From positions 248,001 to 312,000 of the forward strand of contig CAWIVY010000002.1 in the NCBI GenBank assembly GCA_963839615.1: a stretch of DNA of 64,000 nucleotides, read 5' to 3'. A model generated the notes under the pieces. The model ran no database searches. It saw only the letters and a program-made list of their open reading frames with translations, and had not been told where the DNA came from. The translations under genes were made by a program, and so were the position numbers. Shown here one piece after another: positions 7,827 through 16,574 of this stretch (position 1 is the first letter of the stretch; the number at the start of each line of letters is the position of its first letter). The stretch comes from DASQMT01 sp963839615 (lineage in GTDB: Bacteria; Actinomycetota; Thermoleophilia; Solirubrobacterales; Solirubrobacteraceae).

Positions 7827-8800
7827 GCGGCGCTCCTTGCTCGGGGGACGGGGAACGGCAGCCCGGCGGCGACCGCGGCGGCGTCGGCGTGCACGCCGAG
7901 CCGGTCGAGCGCCAGCAGGAGCGCGCCCGCGACCGGCGGCGGGCCCCCGCGGACCGGCACAGCGCCCGGCAGCTCGGCCATGGTCGCCGCGGCGAGCCGC
8001 TCGGTGGGATGGTCGAAGACGCCCCCGGTGAGCACGACCCGGGTCCCGTCGAGCCCCAACCCGAGCTGCGCCGCGCACGCCCGCGCCTGCTGCCCGAGCA
8101 CGTGGCCCTTGCCGGCCACGATCGCCTGTGCGACCGCGTCGCCCGCGTCCGCGGCGTCGAGCACCACGGGCGCGACCCGGTCCTGCTCGGCCTCCGCGAG
8201 ACCGTCGCGGCGGGTGAACGCGTGCATCAGCGCGATCGCGTCGGGGGCGCCGAAGAGCGCGAGCGCCCGTTCGGTGAGGACCGTCGGCTCGCCCATGCGA
8301 AGCGCGGCGTGGTAGACGGCGCGCAGCCCTGCGCGCGCGAGGTCGCGCCCGCCCGCCCCGTCGGGCCAGAAGCCGACGTGGAAGACACGCCCGTCGGGGT
8401 GGCGCGCGCCGACGGCGTTGTACGTGCCGCTCACCACCGCGACGCCGGTCCAGTCCGGCGAGCCGGTCCGCAGGGCGCCGATCGCGTCGTTGACCACGAG
8501 CGGCGCCGACGGGAGTCCGATCCGCTCGCGCAGCGCGGTCTCCAGCAGTATGAAGTCTTCCGGCCAGTCGGCGCCGGCGAGGCTGAACGCCGCCGCCCCG
8601 ACGGCCTCGGGGGCGACGCCGGCGGTCGCGAGCGCCTGCCGCACTGCGGCCTCGATCGCGGCGATCGCCACCGCCGGCGTCGGGGCGTTGTGGATATCCG
8701 AGCCACCGCCGCGGCCGGCGCCGCGCGTGCGGCCCTCCGTGTCCGCGACGACCGCGAGCGTCTTCGTGTTGCCGCCGTCGACGGCGAGCGCCCAGCTCAC
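7808..8800 (-). CDS. BadF/BadG/BcrA/BcrD-type ATPase, probable N-acetylglucosamine-like kinase
   Basis: The GTG at 8800 overlaps the permease stop by 4 bases (GTGA), with AAGGAG running into the start codon itself. The 330-aa protein has the ASKHA fold: phosphate-1 'LAVDGGNTKT' (Asp8), 'SLAGADWPED', phosphate-2 region 'GVAVVSGTYNAVG', 'GAGGRDLARAG' and 'VVLTGGVF' near the C-terminus. Eukaryotic and bacterial GlcNAc kinases belong to this family. Its place between permease and ATPase genes suggests it phosphorylates the imported sugar, or the monosaccharide released from it. An amino sugar is my best guess. Confidence 0.8.
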   Translation of the reverse strand: MSWALAVDGGNTKTLAVVADTEGRTRGAGRGGGSDIHNAPTPAVAIAAIEAAVRQALATAGVAPEAVGAAAFSLAGADWPEDFILLETALRERIGLPSAPLVVNDAIGALRTGSPDWTGVAVVSGTYNAVGARHPDGRVFHVGFWPDGAGGRDLARAGLRAVYHAALRMGEPTVLTERALALFGAPDAIALMHAFTRRDGLAEAEQDRVAPVVLDAADAGDAVAQAIVAGKGHVLGQQARACAAQLGLGLDGTRVVLTGGVFDHPTERLAAATMAELPGAVPVRGGPPPVAGALLLALDRLGVHADAAAVAAGLPFPVPRARSAAWVASH

Positions 8801-9627
8801 TCCTTCACCGCCCCGGCGAACATGCCGCGGATGAAGCTGCGCTGCAGGAACACGTAGACGATGATCACCGGAAGCGCGACGAGCACCGCGGCCGCGGCCA
8901 CGAGCGTGGTGTCGAGCGTGCCGCGGTTGGCGCCCTGGAACAGGGCGAGCCCGAGCGGCGCGGTGCGCAGGTCGTCCGACTGGATCATCACGAGCGCCAG
9001 CAGGAACTCGTTCCATGTCCACATGAAGATCAGCACGATCATCGTCGTGATCGCCGGCCAGGCCTGCGGCAGGAGCACACGCCACAGCGTCCCGAAGCTC
9101 GACGCGCCGTCCAGCCGCGACGCCTCGACGAGCGAGCTCGGCGTGGAGCGGAAGAACGCGCGCATCCAGAACGTGCCGAACGGCACCGAGAGCCCGATCT
9201 GCGGCAGGATGAGCGCCCAGAGGCTGTCGGTCAGACCGGCGTCCCTGAACACGTAGTAGAGCGGGATCACCGTCGCCTCATACGGGAAGATCAGCCCGAG
9301 CAGCAGTAGGTAGAAGAGCGCGTCGCTGCCGCGGAAGCGCATCGCGCCGAACGCGTAGCCGGCGAGCGTGGACAGCACCGCGGAGACGACCGTCACCGTG
9401 GAAGCCACGATGAAGCTGTTGAGCAGTCCGCGGTCGAAGTTGCCTTCCTCCCACGCCGTCTTGAACGTGTCGAAGCTGAGCGAGTCGGGGATCGAGAAGC
9501 CCGTGACCAGGTCGGATCGCTTGTGGAACGCGAGCAGCACGATGCTGAGCACCGGGTAGAGCACGAGCACGCAGAACACCGCGAGCACCGCGTAACTGAG
9601 GATCGTCTCCCTGCGCGTCGCGGTCAC
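8797..9627 (-). CDS. Carbohydrate ABC transporter permease (MalG/DasC type)
   Basis: The 276-aa protein has six membrane segments and the EAA loop 'EASRLDGASSFGTLWRVLLP' that docks to the ATPase. It belongs to the CUT1 family, which imports di- and oligosaccharides. It overlaps the first permease gene by 4 bases (ATGA) and the kinase gene by 4 bases, so translation is coupled along the operon. Confidence 0.92.
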   Translation of the reverse strand: MTATRRETILSYAVLAVFCVLVLYPVLSIVLLAFHKRSDLVTGFSIPDSLSFDTFKTAWEEGNFDRGLLNSFIVASTVTVVSAVLSTLAGYAFGAMRFRGSDALFYLLLLGLIFPYEATVIPLYYVFRDAGLTDSLWALILPQIGLSVPFGTFWMRAFFRSTPSSLVEASRLDGASSFGTLWRVLLPQAWPAITTMIVLIFMWTWNEFLLALVMIQSDDLRTAPLGLALFQGANRGTLDTTLVAAAAVLVALPVIIVYVFLQRSFIRGMFAGAVKE

Positions 9628-10583
9628 CGGCTCGGGTCCCGGTCGACGAGGCGGGTGATCCCGAACGCCACGACGAAGATCAGCGCCGTCAGCACGACCG
9701 CGACCGCCGCCGCCAGGCCGACGCGGCCGTTCGAGAACGCGTTCTGGTAGACGAGCACGGACGGCACCGTGGTGGACGTGCCGGGGCCGCCCGTCGTCGA
9801 GACGTAGATCAGGTCGAACGTGCGCAGCGCCATGATCGTCGTCAGCGTGAGCGCCACCGCCAACTCCCCGCGCAGACCGGGGAGCGTGACGGCGAAGAAC
9901 TCGCGCACCCGCCCGGCGCCGTCCACCCGCGCCGCCTCGTACAGCGACGTGGGGATCTTCTGGATGCCGGCGAGGAACAGCACGAGGCAGAGGCCGAACA
10001 TCACCCAGGTGCCCACTAGGCCGAGGGCGGGCAGGGCGAACGTGAAGTCGCCGAGCCAGCCCCGCGAGATGGCGCTGAGACCGACCGCGTCAAGCGCCGC
10101 GTTGAGCGGGCCGTCCGGCGCGTAGATCCACACCCACGCGATCGCGACGACCACGGTGGCGATGGTCTGCGGCAGGAACAGCACGGCGCGGAAGAACGTC
10201 ACGCCGCGCACCCGGCTGTGGGCGATCAGCGACGCGAGCAGCAGCCCGAGCATGCATGGCAGCACCGCGTAGAACAGGATCAGCTCGAACGAGTGGACGA
10301 ACGACGCGCGGATGTCCGGGTCGCTCAGGACCTTGTCGTAGTTGTCGAGGCCGATCCAGTGCCCCACCGTCAGCCCGTTCCATTCGAAGAACGAGAGCCA
10401 CGCCGTGTAGACGAGCGGCCCGAACGCGAACAGCAGGTAGAAGAAGAACGCGGGCGCGAGGTACAGGTAGGCCACCCTGCGCGGCTCGCCGGGCGCGCGG
10501 GGGCGCACCTTCCGCGGGTCGACCGGCGGCGCGGGCTCGCCGGGTGCGCTCGCTCGCACCCGGCGTGTCTCGACGTCCGCCAC
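9624..10583 (-). CDS. Carbohydrate ABC transporter permease (MalF/DasB type)
   Basis: The 319-aa protein starts with a charged cytoplasmic tail of about 35 residues, then six membrane segments beginning near 'YLYLAPAFFFYLLFAFGP', a typical CUT1 permease opening. The EAA loop is 'EAARVDGAGRVREFFAVTLP'. It pairs with the MalG-type permease encoded next. It lies 3 bases after the binding-protein gene. Confidence 0.92.
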   Translation of the reverse strand: MADVETRRVRASAPGEPAPPVDPRKVRPRAPGEPRRVAYLYLAPAFFFYLLFAFGPLVYTAWLSFFEWNGLTVGHWIGLDNYDKVLSDPDIRASFVHSFELILFYAVLPCMLGLLLASLIAHSRVRGVTFFRAVLFLPQTIATVVVAIAWVWIYAPDGPLNAALDAVGLSAISRGWLGDFTFALPALGLVGTWVMFGLCLVLFLAGIQKIPTSLYEAARVDGAGRVREFFAVTLPGLRGELAVALTLTTIMALRTFDLIYVSTTGGPGTSTTVPSVLVYQNAFSNGRVGLAAAVAVVLTALIFVVAFGITRLVDRDPSR

Positions 10584-10586
10584 CGG

Positions 10587-11981
10587 CTAGCCCCCCGCGA
10601 GCTCCTGGTGGTACTGCTCCCAGTCGTCCTGTATGCGCTGGATCACGTCCTCCGGCGACGCCCGGCCGACCAGCATCTCCTGGAACGACTGGCCCATCGT
10701 CTGCAGCATCGTCGGCGACGACCAGTCGGGGTACAGCGTCAGGCCGCCGTCCTCGACCAGCTGGTCCCAACCGGTCTTGACGTCCTTGCCGAGCGGATCG
10801 CTCGGCTCGGCGGTCCCGTCGGTCGCCGCCGGCACCTGCTGGGTGTCGACCAGCGCCTGGCCGGCGTCAGGCCCGGTGATCCAGTCGAGGTACGCCGCGG
10901 CGAGGTCCGGCTGCTTCGTCTTGGCGGAGATGTGCATCGGGAAGCTCGTCGAGCCGATCGCGACCTTGTCGCCGCTCTCGCCGGGCGGCATGTTGAAGAA
11001 CATGGCGTCGTCGCCGAGCCCGTCCTTCGCGGTCGCCGCGTTCCAGTTGCCACCGATCATCAGGGCGCCCTCGCCCTTGCCGAACGCGATCGCCGCGTCC
11101 GAGTCGTTGCGCGAGTTGTACTGGTCGGGCTTGCCGAAGTAGCCCTTGTCCGCCCACTCCTTGAGCTTCTCCAGCGACGTGAGGTTGCCCGGCGTGTCAA
11201 ACGTCGCGTCGTCCTTCTGGAAGATCCAGTCGCGCACGTCCTGCGCCGGCGTGTAGGCCCCCTGGATCCCGCCCCAGAGGTGCATCGCGGCGTACTGGTC
11301 CTTGTTGCCGAGCGCGATCACCGGCTCATCGGCCGGCAGCGAGTCGCGCAGCTTGGCGAGCGCGGCGTCGAACTCGTCGAACGTCTTCAGCGACGCGGGG
11401 TCGACGCCGGCCGCGTCCAGCTTCTTCTTGCTGGCGAACACGCCGACGGACTGGCCGGTCTGGGCGACGCCCCACAGTGTCCCCTCGCCGAACGTCTGCC
11501 CGTCGTCGCTCCACTTGAACTGCTGCAGCGTCTCCGGCGTGTAGGACTGGTCCCAGCCGTACGCCTTGGCGTACTCGGTGAGCGGGAGGATGAGGCCCGC
11601 CTTCACGAGCTCGCCGTCGAGCTGGTAGCCCTGGTTCCCGCCGAACACGTCCGGCGGGTTGTCGCTGGATGCGACGAGCTTGGACTGCTTGGTCCAGGCG
11701 GCGAAGTCGCGGAACGAGATCTTCACGGTCACGTTCGGGTACTTCTCCTCGAACGACTTGCTGAGCGCCTTGAGGGCGTCGCGCGGCCCGCCCGAGCCCT
11801 CGGACGAGATCACCGTCAGCGTTACGGGGCCGAGATCCTCGAACCCGTCCGTCTTGACCTGGTCGGCCGGCGTCCCGGCGGTCTTTTCACTTGGCTTGTC
11901 CTGTCCCGGCGTCCCGCCGCACCCGGCGACGGCGACGGCCAGCGCGAGCGGCAAGGCCGCTCGGAGCGAGCATCTCCTCAT
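10587..11981 (-). CDS. Sugar ABC transporter substrate-binding lipoprotein
   Basis: The 464-aa protein begins with a lipoprotein signal: basic 'MRRCSLR', a hydrophobic stretch and the lipobox 'AVAGC' with the lipid-bearing Cys near residue 21. The mature part fits family 1 extracellular binding proteins ('PPDVFGGNQGYQLDGELVKA', 'GEGALMIGGNWN', 'FPMHISAKTKQPDLAAAYLD'). It captures a sugar outside the membrane for the permeases at 8797-10583. GAGAGGGAGAG lies upstream. The GntR gene runs 95 bases into its 5' end, so translation may be coupled. Confidence 0.92.
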   Translation of the reverse strand: MRRCSLRAALPLALAVAVAGCGGTPGQDKPSEKTAGTPADQVKTDGFEDLGPVTLTVISSEGSGGPRDALKALSKSFEEKYPNVTVKISFRDFAAWTKQSKLVASSDNPPDVFGGNQGYQLDGELVKAGLILPLTEYAKAYGWDQSYTPETLQQFKWSDDGQTFGEGTLWGVAQTGQSVGVFASKKKLDAAGVDPASLKTFDEFDAALAKLRDSLPADEPVIALGNKDQYAAMHLWGGIQGAYTPAQDVRDWIFQKDDATFDTPGNLTSLEKLKEWADKGYFGKPDQYNSRNDSDAAIAFGKGEGALMIGGNWNAATAKDGLGDDAMFFNMPPGESGDKVAIGSTSFPMHISAKTKQPDLAAAYLDWITGPDAGQALVDTQQVPAATDGTAEPSDPLGKDVKTGWDQLVEDGGLTLYPDWSSPTMLQTMGQSFQEMLVGRASPEDVIQRIQDDWEQYHQELAGG

Positions 11982-12726
11982 TGCTGCTCTCCCTCTCCCT
12001 CTGCACGCGACGCATCAGCGTCGCCTGGAATCGGTAGCGGTCGGCGCGGTACACCGTGCGGCCCAGGTCGAGGACCCGGCCGTCGTCGCCGATCGCCACG
12101 GTGGTGGCGAAGAGTACCGGCGCACCGGGCGCCAGTCCCAGAAGCTCGTCCTCGGGCGCCTCTGCGCCGCGGGCCTCGAGCTCGTAGTCGGCGCGCGCGA
12201 GCGGGTGGCCCGCGCGCTCCAGCGCCTCGTACAGCGAGGCGTGCGTGAAGTCCAGGCCGGTGGCCGCGGGCAGGAGCCGCAGCGGCACGCGGTTGTGGTC
12301 CAGCGAGATCGGCAGCTCGTCGAGCATGCGCAGCCGCTGCAGCGTGAACAGCTCGGCCCCTGGCGCGATCCCGAACGTCTCGGCCTCGTCGAGCGTGGCG
12401 GGCCGGACCTCGGACGCGAGCACCTGCGCGCTGGCCGCGAGGCCGCGCGCGCGGCCCAGCTCCGACAGGCTCATCAGCGTGTTGGGCGGCTCGACCAGCG
12501 CGTCGCCGGTGACGAACGAGCCGCGCCCGCGGCCCTCCACGAGGCCGTCGGTCACCAGCTCCTCGATCGCCCGCCGCACCGTGGCGCGGCTGACGCCCAG
12601 CTCGTCGCACAGCCAGCGCTCGGAGGGGAGGCGGTCTCCAGGCTCGAGAACACCGCTCTCGATCTCCTTGGCGATCTCCCGGTAGACCCGGTGATAGAGC
12701 GGCTGGGAAGCCTGGCTGATCGGCAT
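11887..12726 (-). CDS. GntR/HutC-family transcriptional regulator (DasR-like)
   Basis: The ATG at 12726 gives 279 aa beginning 'MPISQASQPLYHRVYREI'. Residues about 10-75 are the GntR winged helix ('GDRLPSERWLCDELGVSRAT', 'GRGRGSFV'). Residues about 95-250 are a UTRA effector domain ('TLDEAETFGIAPGAELFTL', 'YEALERAG', 'GRTVYRADRYRF'), which in this family binds sugar phosphates. The Arg-rich C-terminus overlaps the binding-protein gene by 95 bases and looks non-essential. The gene leads the importer operon, so it probably controls the locus and itself. Candidate operators are the TTGGTC/TTGGTA repeats at 12771-12797. Confidence 0.9.
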   Translation of the reverse strand: MPISQASQPLYHRVYREIAKEIESGVLEPGDRLPSERWLCDELGVSRATVRRAIEELVTDGLVEGRGRGSFVTGDALVEPPNTLMSLSELGRARGLAASAQVLASEVRPATLDEAETFGIAPGAELFTLQRLRMLDELPISLDHNRVPLRLLPAATGLDFTHASLYEALERAGHPLARADYELEARGAEAPEDELLGLAPGAPVLFATTVAIGDDGRVLDLGRTVYRADRYRFQATLMRRVQRERESSNEEMLAPSGLAARAGRRRRRVRRDAGTGQAK

Positions 12727-12817
12727 GCCCGGCGGACTATTCCAGCGCGGTTGTTCACATGTCAAGGCAGTTGGTCCCTTTTGGTAGGTCGTGGTACGTT
12801 CCGGTCCATGACGTACC
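12727..12817. promoter_or_regulatory. Divergent GntR/SIS promoter-operator region
   Basis: Three related hexamers, TTGGTC (12771), TTGGTA (12781) and TGGTAC (12792), lie 10-11 bp apart on one helix face. A perfect 7-bp dyad, GGTACGT (12793-12799) and ACGTACC (12811-12817), brackets the SIS start codon. On the minus strand TTGACA lies at 12760-12765, a good -35 for the GntR/ABC operon. This looks like the main control point of the locus; the binding assignments are inference. Confidence 0.5.
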
Positions 12818-13818
12818 TGGACACCGGGCTCTGGGCCGACGTCCGCGAGCTGCCGGGCGCCCTGGGTGAGACGGTCGACGCCGCCGGCGGCGTGGCCGAG
12901 GCGGCAGAGCTCCTCCGGGCCGACGGCGTCACGCGCATCGTCGCGACCGGGAACGGCGCCGCCTACTACGTCGCACACGCGCTCTGGCTCGCGTCGCTCG
13001 AGGGCGCGATGGCCGGACCGCCGATCGTTGCGGTCCCATGTGGCATCGCGGTGCGGGAGCAGTTCCGGTGGCAACCTGGCGACGCGGTGTTGGCCGTGTC
13101 CTCGTCCGGAGAGTTCCGCGACGTGGTCGAGATCGCGCAGGGCGGCGCCGGGCGGCCCTGTGTCGCAATCACCGCCGCGGCCGACTCGTCGCTCGCGGCC
13201 GCGGCGACCGCGACCGTGCTGCAGCGCGTCGTCTCGCAGCGCGCGGTGACCCACACCCAGGCGCTGGCGGGCGCGTACGCGTGCGGGCTCGCGCTCTGGG
13301 CAGGGGTCACCGGCGATCGCGAGCTCGAGCGCGTGCTGGCGGCTGCGCCCGGCGCTGCCGAGCGCGCTGTCACCGACGCCGAGGCGTGGGCGGGCCGGGC
13401 GCTCGCAGACCTGGAGGCACCGCCGGCAGCGATCGTCGCGGGCGGCGGCACCGCGTGGGCGGCGGCGCTCGAGACGGCGCTGATGCTCAAGGAGATCGCG
13501 CGCATCCCCGCCGAGGGCGTCGAGACGCGCGAGGGGTCCACGTCGGCGATGTTCGGCCTTGCCCCCGGGCACCTGATGGTCTCGCTCGACCCGGGTGGAG
13601 ATCCGCTCGGCGACGAGGCGGTGCGCCTGTGCGCGGCTGCCGGCGCTGCGACCCTGCGGCTGCCGGGCGCGGCCCTCGTGGACGGGCGCCTGGCGCCGAT
13701 CACCACGCTACCCGCCGCCGCCGCGCTCGCCGCCGAGCTCGCGCTCGCCGCCGGCCATGACGTCGACCGCCCGACCTGGACCGACGCCTACTACGAGACC
13801 GCGCGGGCCGCGCCGTGA
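12808..13818 (+). CDS. SIS-domain sugar isomerase/deaminase (GlmS C-terminal type)
   Basis: The ATG at 12808 gives 336 aa; the much longer open frame reaching back to 11659 is a shadow of the minus strand. Two SIS halves are visible: 'IVATGNGAAYYVAHAL' and 'AVSSSGEFRDVVE' in the first, 'AIVAGGGTAWAAALETALMLKE' in the second. 'IPAEGVETREGSTSAMFG' sits where GlmS-type isomerases have their Glu and His catalytic residues. SIS proteins bind phosphosugars, so it probably aldo-keto isomerises or deaminates a sugar phosphate. It overlaps the oxidoreductase gene by 4 bases and leads a four-gene plus-strand operon. Confidence 0.82.
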   Translation: MTYLDTGLWADVRELPGALGETVDAAGGVAEAAELLRADGVTRIVATGNGAAYYVAHALWLASLEGAMAGPPIVAVPCGIAVREQFRWQPGDAVLAVSSSGEFRDVVEIAQGGAGRPCVAITAAADSSLAAAATATVLQRVVSQRAVTHTQALAGAYACGLALWAGVTGDRELERVLAAAPGAAERAVTDAEAWAGRALADLEAPPAAIVAGGGTAWAAALETALMLKEIARIPAEGVETREGSTSAMFGLAPGHLMVSLDPGGDPLGDEAVRLCAAAGAATLRLPGAALVDGRLAPITTLPAAAALAAELALAAGHDVDRPTWTDAYYETARAAP

Positions 13819-14918
13819 GCGTCCGGCTCGGCGTGGTCGGCTGCGGGAGCGTCTTCTGGACGCCGTACATGAGCCTGATCGAGCGGCTCCGCGGCGAGGG
13901 ACGCGTCGACGTCACCGCGGTCTACGACTCCGATCCCGCCAAGCGCCGGATGGCCGCCGAGCGGCTGGACCTCAGCCCCGACCTCCCCGCCGACGTCGCG
14001 GTCTGCCGGCATCCCGACGTGGATGCCGTGCTGGTGCTCACGAGCATGACCGAGCATGGCTGGCTCGCCCGCACCGCGCTCGAGGCGGGCAAGCACGTGC
14101 TGGTCGAGAAGCCGGTCGCGACCTCGCTCGAGCAGGCCGAGCAGGTGCTGGCGCTCGCCGAGCGGTCGCCCGGGCACCTCGTGTGCGCGCCCCACATCCT
14201 GCTCTCGCCGACGTACCGGGCGATGCATGCGCGGGTGCACGGGGGGGAGATCGGCGGCCTGCTGACCGCGCGCGGGCGCTACGGCTGGGCCGGTCCCGAT
14301 TGGAGCCGCTGGTTCTACGAGCCGGGCGGGGGCGCGCTGTTCGACCTCGGCGTCTACAACGTGACGAGCCTGTGCGGCTTCTTCGGCCCTGCCCGGCGGG
14401 TGACGGCGATGACCGGCGTCGCGATCCCCGAGCGCGTCATCGACGGCGAGCCGATGCGGGTCGAGGCGGAGGACAACGCACACGTGCTGATCGACTTCGG
14501 CGACGCGCGCTTCGCGGTCGTCACCACCGGCTTCACGATGCAGCGGTATCGCTCCCCGTGCCTCGAGCTGTACGGCACCCACGGCGTGCTGCAGATGCTC
14601 GGCGATGACTGGGCGCCCGAGGGCTACGAGCTGTGGCGCAACGATACGGCCGCGTGGGAGCTGCATCCCGACTCCGACCCGACGTGGCCGTGGACCGACG
14701 GGCTGCGCCACCTGGTCGAATGCCTCGAGACCGGGCAGAAGCCGGTGACGCGCCCCGAGCACGCCTACCACGCGCTCGAGATCATGCTCGCGGCGCAGGC
14801 CGCGGGCGCCGACGGCCGGGCGCGCGAGATCGCCAGCGACTTCCCGGCGCCGGACCTCGCGCGGCTGGGCGAGGTCGGCGGCCACGCGCGCGTCCACGAT
14901 CCGCGGAGCGCGGCGTGA
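13815..14918 (+). CDS. Gfo/Idh/MocA-family NAD(P)-dependent oxidoreductase
   Basis: The GTG at 13815 overlaps the SIS stop (GTGA). The 367-aa protein has a Rossmann start 'LGVVGCGSVFWTPYM', the family marker 'HVLVEKPVAT' (Lys of EKP) near residue 97, and the C-terminal alpha/beta domain with 'GGGALFDLGVYNV'. The family oxidises or reduces hydroxyls of sugars and inositols; some members act on glycosides through 3-keto intermediates. Its place between SIS and cupin genes suggests it processes the same imported sugar. Confidence 0.88.
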   Translation: MSVRLGVVGCGSVFWTPYMSLIERLRGEGRVDVTAVYDSDPAKRRMAAERLDLSPDLPADVAVCRHPDVDAVLVLTSMTEHGWLARTALEAGKHVLVEKPVATSLEQAEQVLALAERSPGHLVCAPHILLSPTYRAMHARVHGGEIGGLLTARGRYGWAGPDWSRWFYEPGGGALFDLGVYNVTSLCGFFGPARRVTAMTGVAIPERVIDGEPMRVEAEDNAHVLIDFGDARFAVVTTGFTMQRYRSPCLELYGTHGVLQMLGDDWAPEGYELWRNDTAAWELHPDSDPTWPWTDGLRHLVECLETGQKPVTRPEHAYHALEIMLAAQAAGADGRAREIASDFPAPDLARLGEVGGHARVHDPRSAA

Positions 14919-15769
14919 GCCTCGTCGAGCGCCCCGCGCCGCCCGCCTCCTCGCCGCGACCCGATTTCGACGGCCCGGCGCTGATCCGCCGCGCCGACGT
15001 CACCCGCCACGTGTGGGGCGATCCGGCGGCGGGAGAGGTGTTCGACTGGATCTACGCGTCGACCGAGCAGGTGCACATGCTCGTGTTCGGGCTGGCGCCC
15101 GGCGCGGGGTTCCGCCACTCGGAGGACTACCGCACGATCTTCGCCGCCGACGAGCTGCTGCACGTGCTGCAGGGTGTGATGGTGATCGCCGACCCGGAGA
15201 CCGGCGAGGTCCAGCGGGCCGGCGTCGGGGAGAACGTGTTCTTCCGCCGCGACACGTGGCACCACGCGTTCGCGCTTGGCCCCGAGCCGCTGCGGGTGCT
15301 GGAGCTGTTCGCGCCGCCGCCGGCCGCCGGCGCGTCGAGCGCCTACGCCCGCGCGCAGCCGTACCTCGAGGAGTCGCGCTACGGCGACGACCGGCTGCTC
15401 GGCCATTGGCCGCCCGCGCAGCCGCCCGAGCCGCGGCTGCGGGTGCTGCGGCCGGCCGATGTGCTGTGGCGGCGCGACCTGGGCGTGCTGTGCGGGATCC
15501 TCGTCAGCACCGAGCACCTGACCGTCGCCACGCTCGAGGTCGGTCCGGGGGAGGCGGCGGCGCTGCACGAGCACGGCGGCGACGAGGTGCTGATGGCGCT
15601 GGAGGGGGCGCTCTGGGTGCGCGCCTGGTTCGACGGCGGCGTGCGGGTGTTCGAGCTCGAGCCCGAGGACGTCTGCTACCTGCCGGCCGGCAGCCGTCAC
15701 GAGTACCGCAACGCCGGTGGCGCGACCGCGCGCGCGATCTGCGGCATCGCGCCTCGCTACCTGCCATGA
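14915..15769 (+). CDS. Double-cupin protein, putative sugar-acid or isomerase-type enzyme
   Basis: The GTG at 14915 overlaps the previous stop. The 284-aa protein contains two cupin barrels. The first has 'GFRHSEDYRTIFAADELLHVLQG' and 'DTWHHAF'; the second has 'AALHEHGGDEVLMALEGALWV' and 'PAGSRHEYRN', which supplies the usual His/Glu/His metal set. Two-barrel proteins of this kind include isomerases and dioxygenases. I cannot name the reaction. It is in a tight four-gene operon with SIS, Gfo/Idh and ROK genes. Confidence 0.75.
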   Translation: MSLVERPAPPASSPRPDFDGPALIRRADVTRHVWGDPAAGEVFDWIYASTEQVHMLVFGLAPGAGFRHSEDYRTIFAADELLHVLQGVMVIADPETGEVQRAGVGENVFFRRDTWHHAFALGPEPLRVLELFAPPPAAGASSAYARAQPYLEESRYGDDRLLGHWPPAQPPEPRLRVLRPADVLWRRDLGVLCGILVSTEHLTVATLEVGPGEAAALHEHGGDEVLMALEGALWVRAWFDGGVRVFELEPEDVCYLPAGSRHEYRNAGGATARAICGIAPRYLP

Positions 15770-16563
15770 CGATGGCGGTCGGCGTCGACGTCGGCGCGAC
15801 GAAGGTGGCCGCCGCGTGGGTGGACGTCGAGCGCGGGGCGGTGGTCGCCGCGCGCCGGATCCCGACCGGCGCCGAGCGCGGCTCCGAGGCGGTGCTCGCG
15901 GACTGCCGCGCGCTCGCGACCGAGCTGGGCGACGGGACCGCCGCGCGCGGGCTGGCGCTGTGCGAGCTCGTCGATCCCCGCGGCCGCGTGCGCAGCGCCG
16001 AGACGGTCGACTGGCGCGACGCGGATCTGCTCGGCACGTTCGACTGCGTCGAGTCCGACGTCCGCGCCGCGGCGCTGGCCGAGGCGCACTTCGGCGCCGG
16101 GCGCGACCACCCCGACTTCCTCTACGTCAGCGTCGGCTCGGGGATCAGCCACTGCCTGATGTCCGGCGGCCGGCCCAGGGTCGGCGTGCGCGGCTGCGCG
16201 ATCGGCACCGGCGCGCCGCTGGTCGAGCAGTGGTCGGGCGGCCTCGCGCTCGCCCGCCGGACCGGCCATGCGAGTGCCGAGGACGCGCTCGCCGATGCCA
16301 CCGCGGCAGAGGTCATCGAGGACGCGGCCCGGCGGCTCGGCGTCGTGCTGGCAGCCCTGGTCAACGCGCTGGACCCCGGCGCCGTGATCGTCGGCGGCGG
16401 GCTCGGGCTGCACGACGGCTACCGCGAGCGCGTCGAGGCGGCCCTGCGCGGCGCGGTTTACGATTCCGACGCGCGGCGGCTCCCGGTGGTGCCCGGGGGC
16501 CTGCGCGCCGACGCGCCGGTCATCGGCGCAGCGTTCGCAGCGGTGGCTCGCGGCCGCGCTTGA
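15766..16563 (+). CDS. ROK-family sugar kinase lacking the zinc motif
   Basis: The ATG at 15766 overlaps the cupin stop (ATGA). The 265-aa protein has the ROK phosphate-binding start 'GVDVGATK', the catalytic Asp in 'ESDVRAAALAEAHFG', 'YVSVGSGIS' and 'AVIVGGGLG'. The usual cysteine-rich zinc-binding stretch is absent; 'CAIGTGAPLVEQWSGG' stands in its place. ROK kinases phosphorylate hexoses, ManNAc or GlcNAc in the cytoplasm. It may be divergent or act on an unusual sugar. It converges with a PfkB gene 11 bases later. Confidence 0.82.
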   Translation: MTMAVGVDVGATKVAAAWVDVERGAVVAARRIPTGAERGSEAVLADCRALATELGDGTAARGLALCELVDPRGRVRSAETVDWRDADLLGTFDCVESDVRAAALAEAHFGAGRDHPDFLYVSVGSGISHCLMSGGRPRVGVRGCAIGTGAPLVEQWSGGLALARRTGHASAEDALADATAAEVIEDAARRLGVVLAALVNALDPGAVIVGGGLGLHDGYRERVEAALRGAVYDSDARRLPVVPGGLRADAPVIGAAFAAVARGRA

Positions 16564-16574
16564 CGCACTTTGAC

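Noticed and set aside
11659..12807. Long N-terminal extension of the SIS gene (719 codons in all)
   Set aside because: The added region lies over the minus-strand GntR and binding-protein genes and the divergent promoter. The ATG at 12808 starts the recognisable SIS sequence.
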